A stretch of 64,000 nucleotides of DNA from Malus domestica (taxonomy: Eukaryota; Streptophyta; Magnoliopsida; Rosales; Rosaceae). The notes under the pieces are model-generated. The model was not told the origin of the DNA. It ran no database searches and worked only from the letters and a program-made list of their open reading frames with translations. Positions 12,563 to 24,029 of the stretch are shown piece after piece. The translations under genes were made by a program, and so were the position numbers. The DNA is taken from NCBI RefSeq assembly GCF_042453785.1, contig NC_091677.1:25607501-25671500 (forward strand), read 5' to 3'. Numbering within the stretch: the first letter of the stretch is position 1; every line of letters begins with the position of its first letter.

Positions 12563-14189
12563 CTAGAGACATGAAACTGGTGGTTCTACAATTCCCTTAA
12601 TTACTCCATGCACACTGTGGCAGCTTGATGTTATTTTCATGTCTGGATCTGCCGAGGCCAACTGAATGTTTTCTAAGGTGATTCCAGTACATGGGACTGG
12701 TGTGCTACAATTCAAATTAATAGCTACTTCCGAAATGGATGTCGCAACTGCCCCACTGTAGCTCACGTCGCTTATTTGAACCGCAGTGCTCTGCAACCAG
12801 ACAATATACAGTATTAATTACACAACAATTACTATGTTAGATTAAAGTTCCGTTTGATTGCCATTTCGTTTATAGTTTATAGTCATTTTTGTATTAAGGA
12901 CAGAGAAGATTGACATCGTAGAAATCAGTGGTATATAAAGATTTTGTTTTCATTCAATCTTTTTTATTCTTCCCCTCCCTCCCACCACCCTTTAACAGCC
13001 TTCATTTTTCTTGTATCCTATACTGTCTTCTTATCTCTAACACTAAAATTGAAAACTAAAAATGAAATGATAATCAAACGACTCTAAATTTGTCAAAATT
13101 TTATTCTTACCAGTTCATGGCAACCCTCTCGCTTGTGACAGAAATAATGTTGGTCGATGGTAATTGGATTCCCGACTTCCTTGAAAGTTAAATTGACGAA
13201 TGAAACTCCGCGGACCAATCCTTTGGCAGTCTGTTATATATATGAATAGCAAAAAGTAATATAATAACAAAATTTGTCCCCGAATGTATTATTTCTGAAG
13301 TAAAAAGTCAAAGTGTTTTTGTATTGCGGACGAAATTACCTCCCAAGTCTTGATGCGCGCCCCATTCTCTGTCCCATAGAACCGAGCCCTGTGCACAGAG
13401 ATGTTCTCAACCCGTGCCTCATTTCCGTTGTTTTCTAAGGTCATCTTCAACCGAAGGGTCCAGAGGGCCAGAGGGTCAGATGGCCGAAAATAGTTCGAAA
13501 ACCATCTCCAACTGAGGGCCAGGCCAAAGGGCTTGTGGGCCTCATTGGACAAAAAATGACCAAAGGGCCAACCGGTTGGTCATTTTCAGCCAGCCCGCTG
13601 GCTAGCCCAATTTCTTTTTTTTTTCTGTTCCTTTCCATATGCCCAGCCCACTTTAGGGTTTATGGCTTAGGTTTTGTTTTTTTTTTGTACCAACCCACTT
13701 TTTGTTTTTATGCCCAGCAGCCTTTTTTTTACTTTTTTTTTTAATTTCTAATTTTTTCCTACATCATTTCTCACATATTTTTTCACCATTCCATATTATT
13801 TTACCTCATTTTATTTCAATTATTCACATTCCATATTATAGCCATTTGGCATTCGGTTGGAGACGGTTTTTTGTGACAAGACTAAAACGAGTCCTCTAGC
13901 CAACCTTCGGTTGGAGATGGCCAAAAGGCCAACTAGCCGGCCCAAACGAGCCAGCCAGCCAGCCCCGGGGTGGGTTGGAATTTTGAATCCCCAACGGCTA
14001 GCTGACGTCAATTATCGTTGGTTTTTTATTTTTTATTTTGTTTTTTGGGCCAAATTTTTTTCTATAAATACCTAAACCATTCATTCACTATTCCTCACAA
14101 ATTTTTCACCATTCCTACACCATTTCAATTCTCATATTTTCTTAACTCTTCCAAAAATATTTCCTTCAATTTTTTAAATAACTTTCAAA

Positions 14190-15214
14190 TGGCCTCATCT
14201 GCAATGAAAGGTAGGGCTTGGACCCGAAAAGAAGATGAAGCTCTTTGCAGGGCTTATAGATGGGTGTCGAAAGATAGTGTGAGGGTGAGTTCTTAAACAC
14301 AAGTGATGGTGTTTGGACTCGTGTGTCCAAAAAATACTTAGAGTTCTACGAAGGCACCATTCCACCGAATACCCGAAACCACGAGAGTTGTTCTTCAAGA
14401 TGGAAGAAACATCTTCAGCCAAGTTTGAACAAATGGCATTAAGCACTTTTAGCAGCCGCAAGTAGACATGAAAGCGGAGCTAGTTACTACGACGAAGTAA
14501 GTGTTTTCACAATTTATTTTAAACATTTAATTATATTACATTTAATTTCATGAATTACTTTCCTTTAATTTTTGTAAATATATTTAATTATATTACATTT
14601 AATTTCATAAATTAATTTCCTTTAATTTTTGTAATTATATTTTCTAGGTACGCCAAGTGGAGGAATTGTATATGGAGGGCAGCTTGAAACTCTTTCAGTT
14701 TCATGGTTGTTGGGAAATTTGTAAAGGGTGGGTGTTATTTGAAGATCCACCTCAACATAGAGCTCCTACGCCGGTGTTCGGAACTGCATCCTTAGCTGTA
14801 GATATGGATGAAGATGGATCTCCTACCATTCAACAAAGAAGTGTAGAAAATTTGTCTTCGGGTGAAGGTTCCGTACCTAGGGCTATGGGATGAAATAAGG
14901 CCCGAAGGTTGAAGGAAAAAGGCAAGGCAAATGATGATTACGCCGCTCAACAGGAAGTGGCGGCCTCATTGCAAGCGGAACAAAATGCCATTGCCGCGGA
15001 AGAAAGGAACCGTAGGCATGAAGAACGGGCCAAACAAATACAAGAAGAGATGGATGATAAGAATATGAAAATGAGCACTTCGAATTACACTCCAATGAGT
15101 AAGGCCTATTTTGATAGGAAAAAAAAAGATATTATGACCCGGCGGCAGTTGTTTACCTCTGACTATACTCCTACAATGGTGGATGATGAATATGATGTTG
15201 ATTATGGATATTAA
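14190..15214 (+). pseudogene. Harbinger ORF1-like Myb/SANT DNA-binding protein, broken
   Basis: Two exons, 14190-14496 and 14648-15214, joined D-E|V-R-Q-V across a GT-AG intron. It starts MASSAMKGRAWTRKEDEALC, a Myb/SANT-like domain. The second exon reads VRQVEELYMEG, FHGCWEICKGWVLFEDPP and a Glu/Arg-rich coiled region, ending near SNYTPMSKAYFDRKKKDI and FTSDYTPTM. This layout matches the NAM-associated proteins related to PIF/Harbinger ORF1, which help transposase bind DNA. Lesions: a frame break near 14283-14290, a stop in the first exon after NKWH, and a TGA at 14891-14893. The protein cannot be made as one piece. Confidence 0.75.
14497..14647 (+). repeat. Duplicated ~60-bp unit in the ORF1 intron
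   Basis: Two imperfect tandem copies of an AT-rich unit (TTTAATTATATTACATTTAATTTCAT...TTTCCTTTAATTTTTGTAA) fill most of this intron. A related short array of TTTAAATTTAATTTGTAG-like repeats follows the ORF at 15211-15300. Confidence 0.7.
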
Positions 15215-15524
15215 ATTTAATTTGTAGTTTTTAAATTTAATTTGTAGTTTTTAAATTTAAGTTTTAGTTTTTAAATATAAGTTGTTGTAGTTTTTAAATT
15301 TAAATAATAAATTATGTTTGGCCCTATGACCCTTTGAACCTCGGTTGGAGACGGTTTGTTGTGACAGGGCTAAAACGAGCCCTATGGCCCTTTGGCCCTC
15401 AATTGGAGATGGTAAGAAATATGATCATGTACTGTTCATTAAAATATTAATATCTTGGAAGGCCAGAGGGCTAAAACGAGCCATCTGGCTAGCCTTCGGT
15501 TGGAGATGGCCTAATCTCACAATG

Positions 15525-16384
15525 CTATATATTGCCAATGAAACACCACCGAGATAACACATTAACATTTTCGGCTTCAACAGATTAGTTTACTAAGTTT
15601 TGTTTAATACTATTCTACCTTACTAGTTTGTTTCGAACATAATTTTTCTTTCTACATTTGGATTTAGAAAAGTATCGTAATGATATTGTGGATGCAAATT
15701 TCCGCCTTCTTCTTCTTGGACAAAATTACACCTACAGAACAATTAAAACCTTAAGGTCAAGGCCAAGAATCTCACATGCCCACGATGAATGGGGGACATT
15801 GGCCGAAGAACCTCCGATGCCAAAGTTAGAATTTAGAGAGAAAAAGTATTTAGAGAGTTTTTGGAGTTTTGCAAGAGTGTGGACGTCCCTTTTTGGAGAA
15901 AATGGGGTAGCTTATATAGAGTATGGCCGGTCCCCTTTGGAGAAAAGGTGGCCGGCCTTTGGGATGTTTTTTGGGTGTTATTTGGTGATTTAATTAACAA
16001 TTAATATATTAATTAGGAATAAATATATTAATTGGCTAATTAACATAATAAAATGAATATTTTTGGGAGGTTATGGAATGAATAAAATAAATAGCTAATT
16101 GATTAGCTAAAAAAGGGAAAATGAGGTAAAAGATATATGGAATGAAATTGGTTTTGGGAGTTACCTTGTAGAAGGGATTTGATGAGATAGGTTTTGAATT
16201 GTTACCTATTTTGGGCACTTTTTATTTAGTTGAAGGATGATTGCCCGCTACTCGCGCGTAAGAATCCCGTTGTACCTCAAGGATATTTTTGTCATTTTTT
16301 ATCTAAAAATCCACGTGTCGCCTTGTGATTATTTTTGGCTCCACGGATATGAAAAAAAATAAGTTAAGGAAATAAATGACCAAC
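15525..16384. other. Polygalacturonase intron 7, no gene assigned
   Basis: 860-bp intron. It carries an open frame of 111 codons on the plus strand (15658-15993) that I do not recognise. The plus strand there is purine-rich (AGAGAGAAAAAG...). It may be a piece of an unclassified repeat. Confidence 0.4.
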
Positions 16385-17616
16385 CTTATGCCATGGCCAG
16401 GTCCGCATGATTCGTCAGTTATATAAATGTGTGAACAGTAGTCTCCAATGGATACACAATCGTCGCCTATTGATCAACATTAACATAGCATAGGTAAATT
16501 AATTGAGTTTCGTTAACATAGAAAAGGTATATTATTTCCCCACGTTCTTTTTTTATTTCTACACAGCCTTATTTATGTTTTACCTCTTAATTCTCTTTTG
16601 ATTTAGATCAGTCCGAAATAAACAACAGTGCCAAAATACTCGAAAATTCTAGATATGAAAAGTCTACCGGATTTTAGTTCTGCACCATGGATTTCCACAT
16701 GTTGGGAGTCTTGAATGTGAATGCCATCAGTGTTGGGGCTGGTTCCAGGTGAATCTGTTTTGATGAATGAGAAATAAACTCCCTCAGATCCCCATACTAG
16801 TATATGAGTTTGTGGAGTATTTACAACGTTGAAGTGGTCCATATAAACTTCTTTACAGCCTTGAAACATAAGTGCCTGCAATGCAGCGCATATATGGAAT
16901 GGAACTTCATAAGCATAACACGCATGTATACGTTTCTAATTTTTCTTCAATGATACGTATATAATTACAAACTTTGAAATGAAATTACAAAGGAGCACTT
17001 ACTGTAGGTGCGCGGCCTATACATCCCTGTTGAAAAAGGAAACCGGGTCAGTTGCAAAGATAAGGATAGAAACTCAAAAATTTGAACGAACCCTAAGTTA
17101 ACTTTCTATATAAGAAATTTATTCCAAATACATCTAACTTATTTGAAAGAAACAAATGCGTAAATAATACAGACATAAATGTAGCAAGTTTACTGAAGTA
17201 GTGTGATATAAACTTTATCTATTCTCAATTAAATTAGCATAATACATAATACATAAGTAGTTTGGAAAAGAAGCCCGCCGATACAGCAAGGTGTCGGCCG
17301 TTGCAATCTATCTAAATGATCAACCATCACCAATAATCAAAAGACTGAACAACCAACAAGACTTGGTCATATGTGAGATTCGGCCGAGAACTTTGAGTGA
17401 TTGCTACAAGATCAACATTTTCTGCTCTGGCCGCTGTGCATAAATTGCCTAACCGCATCATTTCCTGGAATTCCGTCAACAAAAGGAATCCCTGAATCCG
17501 CATCATCATCGTTGCAATTCTGAACCTGCACCCGCAACCGACGATGACCAACACTTGAACCATCGACAGCAACCATCCCTTGTTCCAAACTTCCAAGATT
17601 GTTTCTCTGCTAATGG

Positions 17617-17764
17617 ATGCCTTGTACCTGTTCGACGAATTGCCCCAGTCAATCTGAAAGCTCTCTTCGGTACTAGCACCTCCTCCTGCCGGAAGCTTGA
17701 TCTGCCTCTGGTTGCTTGGCTGTGGTGCCTTGTACCTGCTCGACGAATTGCTCCAGAGAATCTG
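17617..17764 (+). repeat. Duplicated 41-bp block in LINE 5' UTR
   Basis: 17617-17657 and 17724-17764 are near-identical (TGCCTTGTACCTG, CGACGAATTG, then CAATCTG or GAATCTG). They are separated by 66 bp, suggesting a repeated promoter/leader module. Confidence 0.75.
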
Positions 17765-17765
17765 C

Positions 17766-17809
<44 letters not shown>

Positions 17810-17902
17810 CAGGGTGCCCAAGGTTATTCTGCGTTCAACCGCCCAAGGTTATTCGGCGTTCAACCTTACTTTATGGTGTTGACAACTCTAAACTGAATTA
17901 TC

Positions 17903-19504
17903 ATGGGCACAAATATCGTCTGTCCATGGGGTTTTCTTGCAGAGACGGTTATGCCGACAACTAATATGCCCCCCGTTCAACCAATTCTGAAGGCAAGGAC
18001 TTTTGCTTTTGTCGTTTCCATCCCAATTGAAGACGTCCATCTCAGCCAACTTCCAACTCCGGTTGTGCGTGGGGACAAAACATATGTCAAAATTAGCGAG
18101 GATCTATACCAAGAACAGTTGAAGTTGTTTCAAAATAACCTCCTTGGGCGTTTGCTCCTAAAAAAGGGTTCTACGCCAATGAAGACCGGTGCTCTAAAAT
18201 CTTGCTTAGAAGATGCATGGCGCCCTACTGCACCATGGAACCTGGTTCCTATAGGTAAAGGTTATTTTGATATCCATTTCAATAAGGAAGATGATATGCG
18301 ACGGGCATAGGGTGGCGGTACGTGTACTCTTGCTACTGGTTTATTCAGGTTATCAAAATGGACGCCAGATTTTAAACCAGGTGATGTTCTCCCTCAAACT
18401 CATGCTCAGGTATGGATCAAAATTTTTGGTTTGAGTCAGGAATATTGGCATCCTAGACACTTGATGGAAATTGCGAGAGGGGTCGGCACTCCCTTGCAAC
18501 TAGATTCAGCTACAAGGGAAAGGCAATATGGTTATTATGCACACATATTAGTTGATGTCAATCTTGCAGATGATTTACCTACATCTCTTATGGTTGAAAG
18601 AGAAAGTCATGGCTTCCCGGTTGAGGTGGTTTATGAAAATTTACCGCCCAAATGTAGTCACTGTGGTTTGATAGGGCACTTGGCTAATAGCTGCAGACAA
18701 CTTAAACAGATGTCGAGAGGTCGTTCTCGTAGCCGGACGCGAAAGGGTGGTAACATGGGGGACAACAAAACCGGAGATCACTCTCGCAGCCAACTGCACA
18801 TGGAATATCGTCCCATAAAAGATACAACAATACCGGTTAATGTCTTTTGTGGGTCACATGCTTCTGAACCTGAACCTCTTCAACAGGTTGATCAATTGTT
18901 GCCTCCAGGTATTAAGGCAGCGGATGATGGTAATGCTGAGCCCATTCTTCAGTCTCCTCTTGGAATAACGCCAGCTGTTTCTGGTAATGTCATACCAGAA
19001 ACTGACACCGCTGATACGCATATTAGTATTCAATCCCCTGGGATTTCGCATATTAGCAATTCTATGACCGGATCGCTGTCTCCAGATGGATCACATCCTC
19101 TGAATGGTCTTTCTTATGGTCAGCATTTGGGCAACACCATTGTCCCAAACAATCTTGGCCCACATGATCTCTGTGACGACTCTAGCACTCCTCCTGGCTT
19201 TGAGCAGGTCGAGACGGTAGCTCATAATAGTCAGCAGCTGGGCAACACAGATGTCCCAAATAATTTTGGCATGCAGGATCCTCATGACAACCATAGCATT
19301 CCCCCTGGTTTTGAACATGTTGCGACATTAGCTAAGGATGTCATCGATATTGTCAATCACATAGAAGGCTGTGATATGGATGGTTTTACTCCTGTGTTAT
19401 CTAATAGTCAACGGAAAAAACAAAAGCAGCTTGCCAATCTTAATCAACCCTCTGATAAACCATATCCAAGTAGGGTCCGAGGAATACCAGCTCGTTATAA
19501 ATGA
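17903..19504 (+). pseudogene. LINE ORF1: DUF4283-type RNA-binding protein with zinc knuckle, one stop codon
   Basis: One frame of about 534 codons, interrupted only by TAG at 18308-18310 (RRA-stop-GGGTCTL), where the family would have Trp (TGG). The N-terminal part looks like DUF4283 (LLKKGSTPMKTGALKSCLEDAW, then GYFDIHF). The downstream part has WIKIFGLSQEYWHP and a CCHC knuckle, CSHCGLIGHLANSC. Two related segments near the C-terminus (QHLGNTIVPNN and QQLGNTDVPNN, each followed by PPGFE) show an internal duplication. This protein would coat LINE RNA. It ends ATGA, overlapping the ORF2 start by four bases. Confidence 0.85.
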
Positions 19505-22500
19505 AGGTTCTCTTCTGGAATATCCGTGGCATTGGTAACGATGACTCTCGGACGGAGCTCTCTAACATCTGTCGGTTGCATCACCCGGATTTGGTTTGCA
19601 TTGCAGAGCCTATGGTGACTTTTAATTCTATTTCAGCTGCTTATTGGGATTCTTTAAATCTATCTGCTCTTACTTTTAATTCTAGAGGAACTCTTGCTCC
19701 CAACCTTTGGTTACTAACATCTTCAGCTTGTGCAGACCCTTTAGTTATCTCTATCTCGGATCAACAGGTTACGGTTCGCTGTACTTTTGACCATATCCCA
19801 AGCCAGTTCACATTTGTTTATGCAAGCACTTCACCTATCAAAAGAAGAGACTTGTGGGCTGATTTTATCTCTCTGCGCCCACAAACACAAGTTCCATGGA
19901 TGGCTATTGGTGATTTCAATGCTATCCTGGGCGCCCACGAGCAGATGGGAGGAGGCAGACCGTCCCAAGCTTCATGCGCTCAGTTTAGTAATATGTCTGA
20001 CACTTGTAACTTTACCCACTTGAACACATCTGGGGCAGCCTTTACATGGTCTAATGGCTGGAGGTCACGTGGTCGCACTGAAAGAAGGTTAGATCGCTCT
20101 TTGTGTGATATTAGCTGGTTTGATTCTTGGCCCCACTCTAACTGCATAGCATTGCCAAGGTAGTCTCAGATCACAACCCCCTTATCTTCTCTGGTTCTAG
20201 AGTTTTGAGCAATAGTCATCGTCCTTTCCGTTTTCAATCAATGTGGGTTCAACATCCATCTTTTCGAGAAACTGTAACTCATTGCTGGAGAAATACCGTT
20301 GTCTATGGTTGTCCTATGTTTATCATTCTGCAAAAATTGAAAGCTCTAAAAACCTGCTTGCGCCAATGGAATTTTTCGGTCTTTGGTGACGTCCATAATA
20401 GAGTGGCTAATGCTCGGCATAATCTTTCTATGATTCAACAAAGAATTTCAACTGAGGGTATAAATAATGATCTTTTCGAGGAGGAGATTGTCGCCAAGAC
20501 TACAGTAATGGAGTCTCTCCAAATGCAGGAGGCATTTTGGAAAGATAGAGCTCGTGTTAAGTGGTTAACTAAAGGGGATAGAAATTCTTCTTTCTTTCAT
20601 GCCTATGCTCGTATTAAATCATCCAGCTCTCATATCAGTTGTATTCTTGATGGAAACAATCTTCTTACTGACCCGCTGGCAATTGAAAACCATATTGTTA
20701 ATTTCTATCAGACTTTGTTCGGCTCTTCTTTCACCCCTTCAGGTATTGATGAGGTTTGTGAAGTCATCCAGCCGATGGTCACAGACTCTGAAAATGATCT
20801 CTTATCTGCCTTACCTACTGATGAGGAAATTAAGGAGGCAGCTTTCTCCTTAAGTGCTTCCAGTGCGCCAGGGCCAGATGGTTTTCCAGGTTTTTTCTAT
20901 CACCATTGTTGGGATATTGTCAGCTTTGACGTTATTCAATTTGTGAAGCAATTCTTTCAATCAAATTGGTTATACCCCAATGCCAATAGTAATTTCTTAG
21001 TTTTGATTCCGAAGGTGGAAGACGCTATTTCCATGACTCATTTTAGACCTATTGCTTTGGCAAACTTTCTCTTTAAGATTATTCCCAAAATTTTGGCAAT
21101 TCGTCTTTCTCATGTTGTTCAACGCATTATTTCTCCGCATCAAGCTGCTTTTATACCTGGCCGTCGTATCACAGATTGTATTGGCCTTGTTTCAGAATGT
21201 TTCAATGTGCTTGACAAAAAAACTCGTGGTGGCAATATGGGAGTCAAAGTTGATATAGCTAAGGCTTTTGATACTTTAGATTGGTCATTTCTTTTGCGGG
21301 TGCTTACTAACTTTGGGTTCTCCACTTGTTTTATAGACTGGGTTTCTACCATCTTAAGATCTGCTAAATTGTCCATCCTAATCAATGGTTCCCCGCATGG
21401 TTTTTTCTCTTGTTCCCGAGGAGTGCGCCAAGGGGATCCTTTCTCTCCGTTACTTTTCTGTCTAGCTGAGGAGGCGTTATCAAGGGGCCTGAGTTGTCTT
21501 CAACTTGATGGGCTTACTAAGCCAACTTTTGCTCCAAGAGGTTGTATCTCTCCTTCTCACGTTCTCTATGCAGATGACTTATTCATTTTCTGTAGAAGTG
21601 ATGGTGTCACTCTGCGTAATTTGCAAGGTTTCTTCGATAGATATAGTAGAGCCTCTGGTCAATTTATCAATAAGGCAAAAAGTACTTTCTACTTGGGCTC
21701 TACCTCAAGGCATCGCAAAGCTGTGGTTGAGAGTTACTTGGGTTTCAAAGAAGGCAAAGCACCTTTTGTCTACTTAGGAGTTCCAATCTTCTGTGGCAAG
21801 CCTAAAAGGAGTTATCTTCAAGCCTTGGCAGATAAAGCTAAAGCTAAGTTAACTGGTTGGAAGGGGAAGCTTTTATCTATGGCAGGAAGAGTTCAACTCA
21901 CTCAATCAGTTTTTCAAAGTATGCTCTTGCATAGCTTCTCTGTTTATAAGTGGCCTTCTTCCTTGCTAAGGCCTTTTTCAAGATGTGCTCGCAATTTTAT
22001 ATGGTCTGGTGACGTAACCTCCAAGAAGTCTGTTACCGTTTCTTGGCGTCAGATATGTGCTCCAAAGAATGAAAGTGGTTTGGGGTTGCGTGATCTTGGC
22101 TCTCTTAACACTACTGCTCTCTTAAAGCTTGGATGGCTTATTATTACTACTGATTCCCCTTGGAGTATTTATCTTCGGGAACGTTTCAAGCTACATGGTC
22201 GCCTATATTCTTGTAGTTATAAGCGATCCTCTATATGGCCTGGTATTAAATCCATTCTTCATATCTTGTTTCAGAATTGTCGTTGGGTGATTGGAAATGG
22301 TTCTACTACTTCCCTTTGGGTTGATAAATGGCTGGATAATCCTATTGTGGACGTCGTTGGTGCAACAGAGATTGCTCCTTCTTTATCTCGTACTAAGGTC
22401 TCAAATATTATTCGTATGGGAAAATGGGTTATTCCTTCTATTTTTTCTTCTACTTTCCCAGACCTAACTAAAGAGATTTTAGAAATGCCTCTTCCAATTG

Positions 22501-23654
22501 ATGAGGATAAGGACGTTTTAATTTGGGAAGTCTCTACTTCTGGTGTTTTTTCGTTCTCCGATGGCTATGAAATTGTTCGTCATCGGTTTCCTGTTAAGAG
22601 TTGGGCTTCCATTATCTGGCGTCCTTTCATCCCACCTCGTTACTCTATTTTAGTTTGGAAGATTCTATTCAACAAGCTCCCAACGGAGGATCAACTTCAG
22701 CGCCGAGGCATCCCGCTGGCTCCAATATGCCAACTATGTCACAAGAATTCTGAATCTATTGACCACTTATTTTCTAGCTGTGAATTTGCACAATGTGCTT
22801 GGCGTTGGCTAGCTACCCAATTTGGCACTATTATACCACCTACGGGCTCCATCTCTGATCTATGGCTTGTTTTTCTGTCAAAGCGGTTTTCTCCACATCT
22901 TCGCAATGTCTGGATAGCTTCAGGGTTTTTCTTACTAATGGCTATTTGGAAGATGCGTAATAAAGTGAAGTTTGAAGGCAAACCTCCCTCCCTCTCTCGT
23001 CTCTGCCGCTCCACCTCGGCCTGGATTAGGCAGGTTGGAGTTCTCACCCCTGGCCATGTACGAGGCATTTTGGATAGGCAACTTTTAGTTTCTCTTGGAA
23101 TATCGCCTAACTCCTATAAAGCTCCTTCTATTGTCCCTGTTCTTTGGCTCCCCCCTCCTTTTTCTTGGGTTAAAGTGAATACTGATGGCCTTGCTAAAGG
23201 TAATCCGGGTCCTGCGGCATGTGGCGGGGTTTTTCGTGACTCTGCAGGTTATTTTCTTGGTGGTTTCTCCCTAAGCTTGGGCCATCGTACTTCTTTCTAT
23301 GCGGAGCTCCATGCTGTCATCCTTGCTATCGAATTGGCCCACGCGCGGGGCTGGCAAAATTTATGGCTTGAAAGTGACTCTTCTAGTGTAATATCATGTT
23401 TTGCTTCTGGATCTTTCTCTCCCCCTTGGTCTCTCCAGACATGCTGGAACAATTGTACTCTCCATTTGCAGAACATGGTTTTTCGTTGCTCTTATATTTT
23501 TCGAGTAGGGAATGTTGTTGCTGACAAATTAGCCAATTTAGGGCTTCTATCATCTTCTCTTGTTTGGCATTCCACTCCCCCTATAGAGATCCTTCCTCCT
23601 ATGCACTCAGATTTCTTGGGCATGCCAACCTACAGGTTTGTCTCCTCTTCTTGA
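19501..23654 (+). pseudogene. LINE ORF2: endonuclease, reverse transcriptase and RNase H, one frameshift
   Basis: Starts MKVLFWNIRGIGNDDSR, an apurinic-like endonuclease, with GDFNAIL and VSDHNPLIF as catalytic landmarks. A single base is missing near 20155, so the frame stops at 20163 and continues one frame over to 23654. Reverse transcriptase motifs follow: FRPIALANFLFKIIPK, PGRRITDCIG, VDIAKAFDTLDW, SRGVRQGDPFSPLLF and the catalytic HVLYADDLFIF. A zf-RVT segment has CQLCHKNSESIDHLFSSC. The C-terminal RNase H (VNTDGLAKGNPGPAACGG, YAELHA, LESDSS, VADKLA) keeps its four acidic positions. It is typical of plant L1 elements that gained an RNase H domain. Confidence 0.92.
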
Positions 23655-23739
23655 TGTGTGTTCTCCTTTCTTTTCCTAACCTTTTTGGATTCCCTTTTGT
23701 TTTGCAGCTTGTCTTGCAGGTTATTACCTTTTAGGTTTA

Positions 23740-23935
23740 TAGAGGGGTTTGGGCTTATGTCCGCCCAGTCTTTTCCTTGTATTTTCTTTTCCAAGAGGGG
23801 TACGGTCTATATCCCCCCCCTCTTTTGTATTTCCTTTCTCAAAAGGGGTAAGGTGCATGTCCCCCCCTTTTTTGTATTTCTTTTCTCTTGTTCTATGAGG
23901 GGTTAGGTTTATGTCCCCCCCTGTCTAGGTGTATC
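23740..23935 (+). repeat. C-rich tandem repeats in LINE 3' UTR
   Basis: At least three imperfect copies of a unit with GGGGTAAGGTGCATGTC followed by seven or eight C and then TTTTGTATTTC, just before the AATAAA signal. Confidence 0.75.
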
Positions 23936-24029
23936 TTCTTTTTTCTTATCAATAAATTTCCCTCGTACCGCCGAGGTTCTCCAAAAAAAAAAAAAAAAAA
24001 AAAAAAAAGTAATAAGTAGTTTGGAAAAG

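Larger units (their letters stand above)
13439..15511 (+). mobile_element. PIF/Harbinger-type element inserted in polygalacturonase exon 8
   Basis: The left end GGTCATCTTCAACCGAAGG and the right end, which reads GGCCATCTCCAACCGAAGG on the complement, are terminal inverted repeats. TAA lies on both sides (13436-13438 and 15512-15514). A 3-bp TAA/TTA duplication is the hallmark of PIF/Harbinger. The element carries a broken ORF1-like gene with a Myb/SANT-like domain and no transposase, so it is non-autonomous. GGC-rich words related to the ends recur inside at 13852-13922 and 15341-15414. Confidence 0.88.
17271..24011 (+). mobile_element. Full-length L1-type LINE with RNase H, in polygalacturonase intron 4
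   Basis: Flanked by the 18-bp target duplication ATAAGTAGTTTGGAAAAG at 17253-17270 and 24012-24029. It runs antisense to the host gene. Order: 5' UTR with a duplicated segment and a run of 43 T (17767-17809), ORF1, ORF2, a 3' UTR with C-rich repeats, AATAAA at 23951 and 26 A at 23983-24008. Coding lesions are one stop in ORF1 and one frameshift in ORF2. The intact duplication and the long A tail indicate a fairly young, full-length copy. Confidence 0.95.

Noticed and set aside
15658..15993. 111-aa plus-strand gene in polygalacturonase intron 7
   Set aside because: No recognisable domain, antisense inside an intron, biased purine-rich composition. Left as unclassified intron DNA.
17327..17821. 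164-aa minus-strand frame beginning with poly-lysine
   Set aside because: The lysines are the complement of the T run in the LINE 5' UTR; the frame is antisense to the element.
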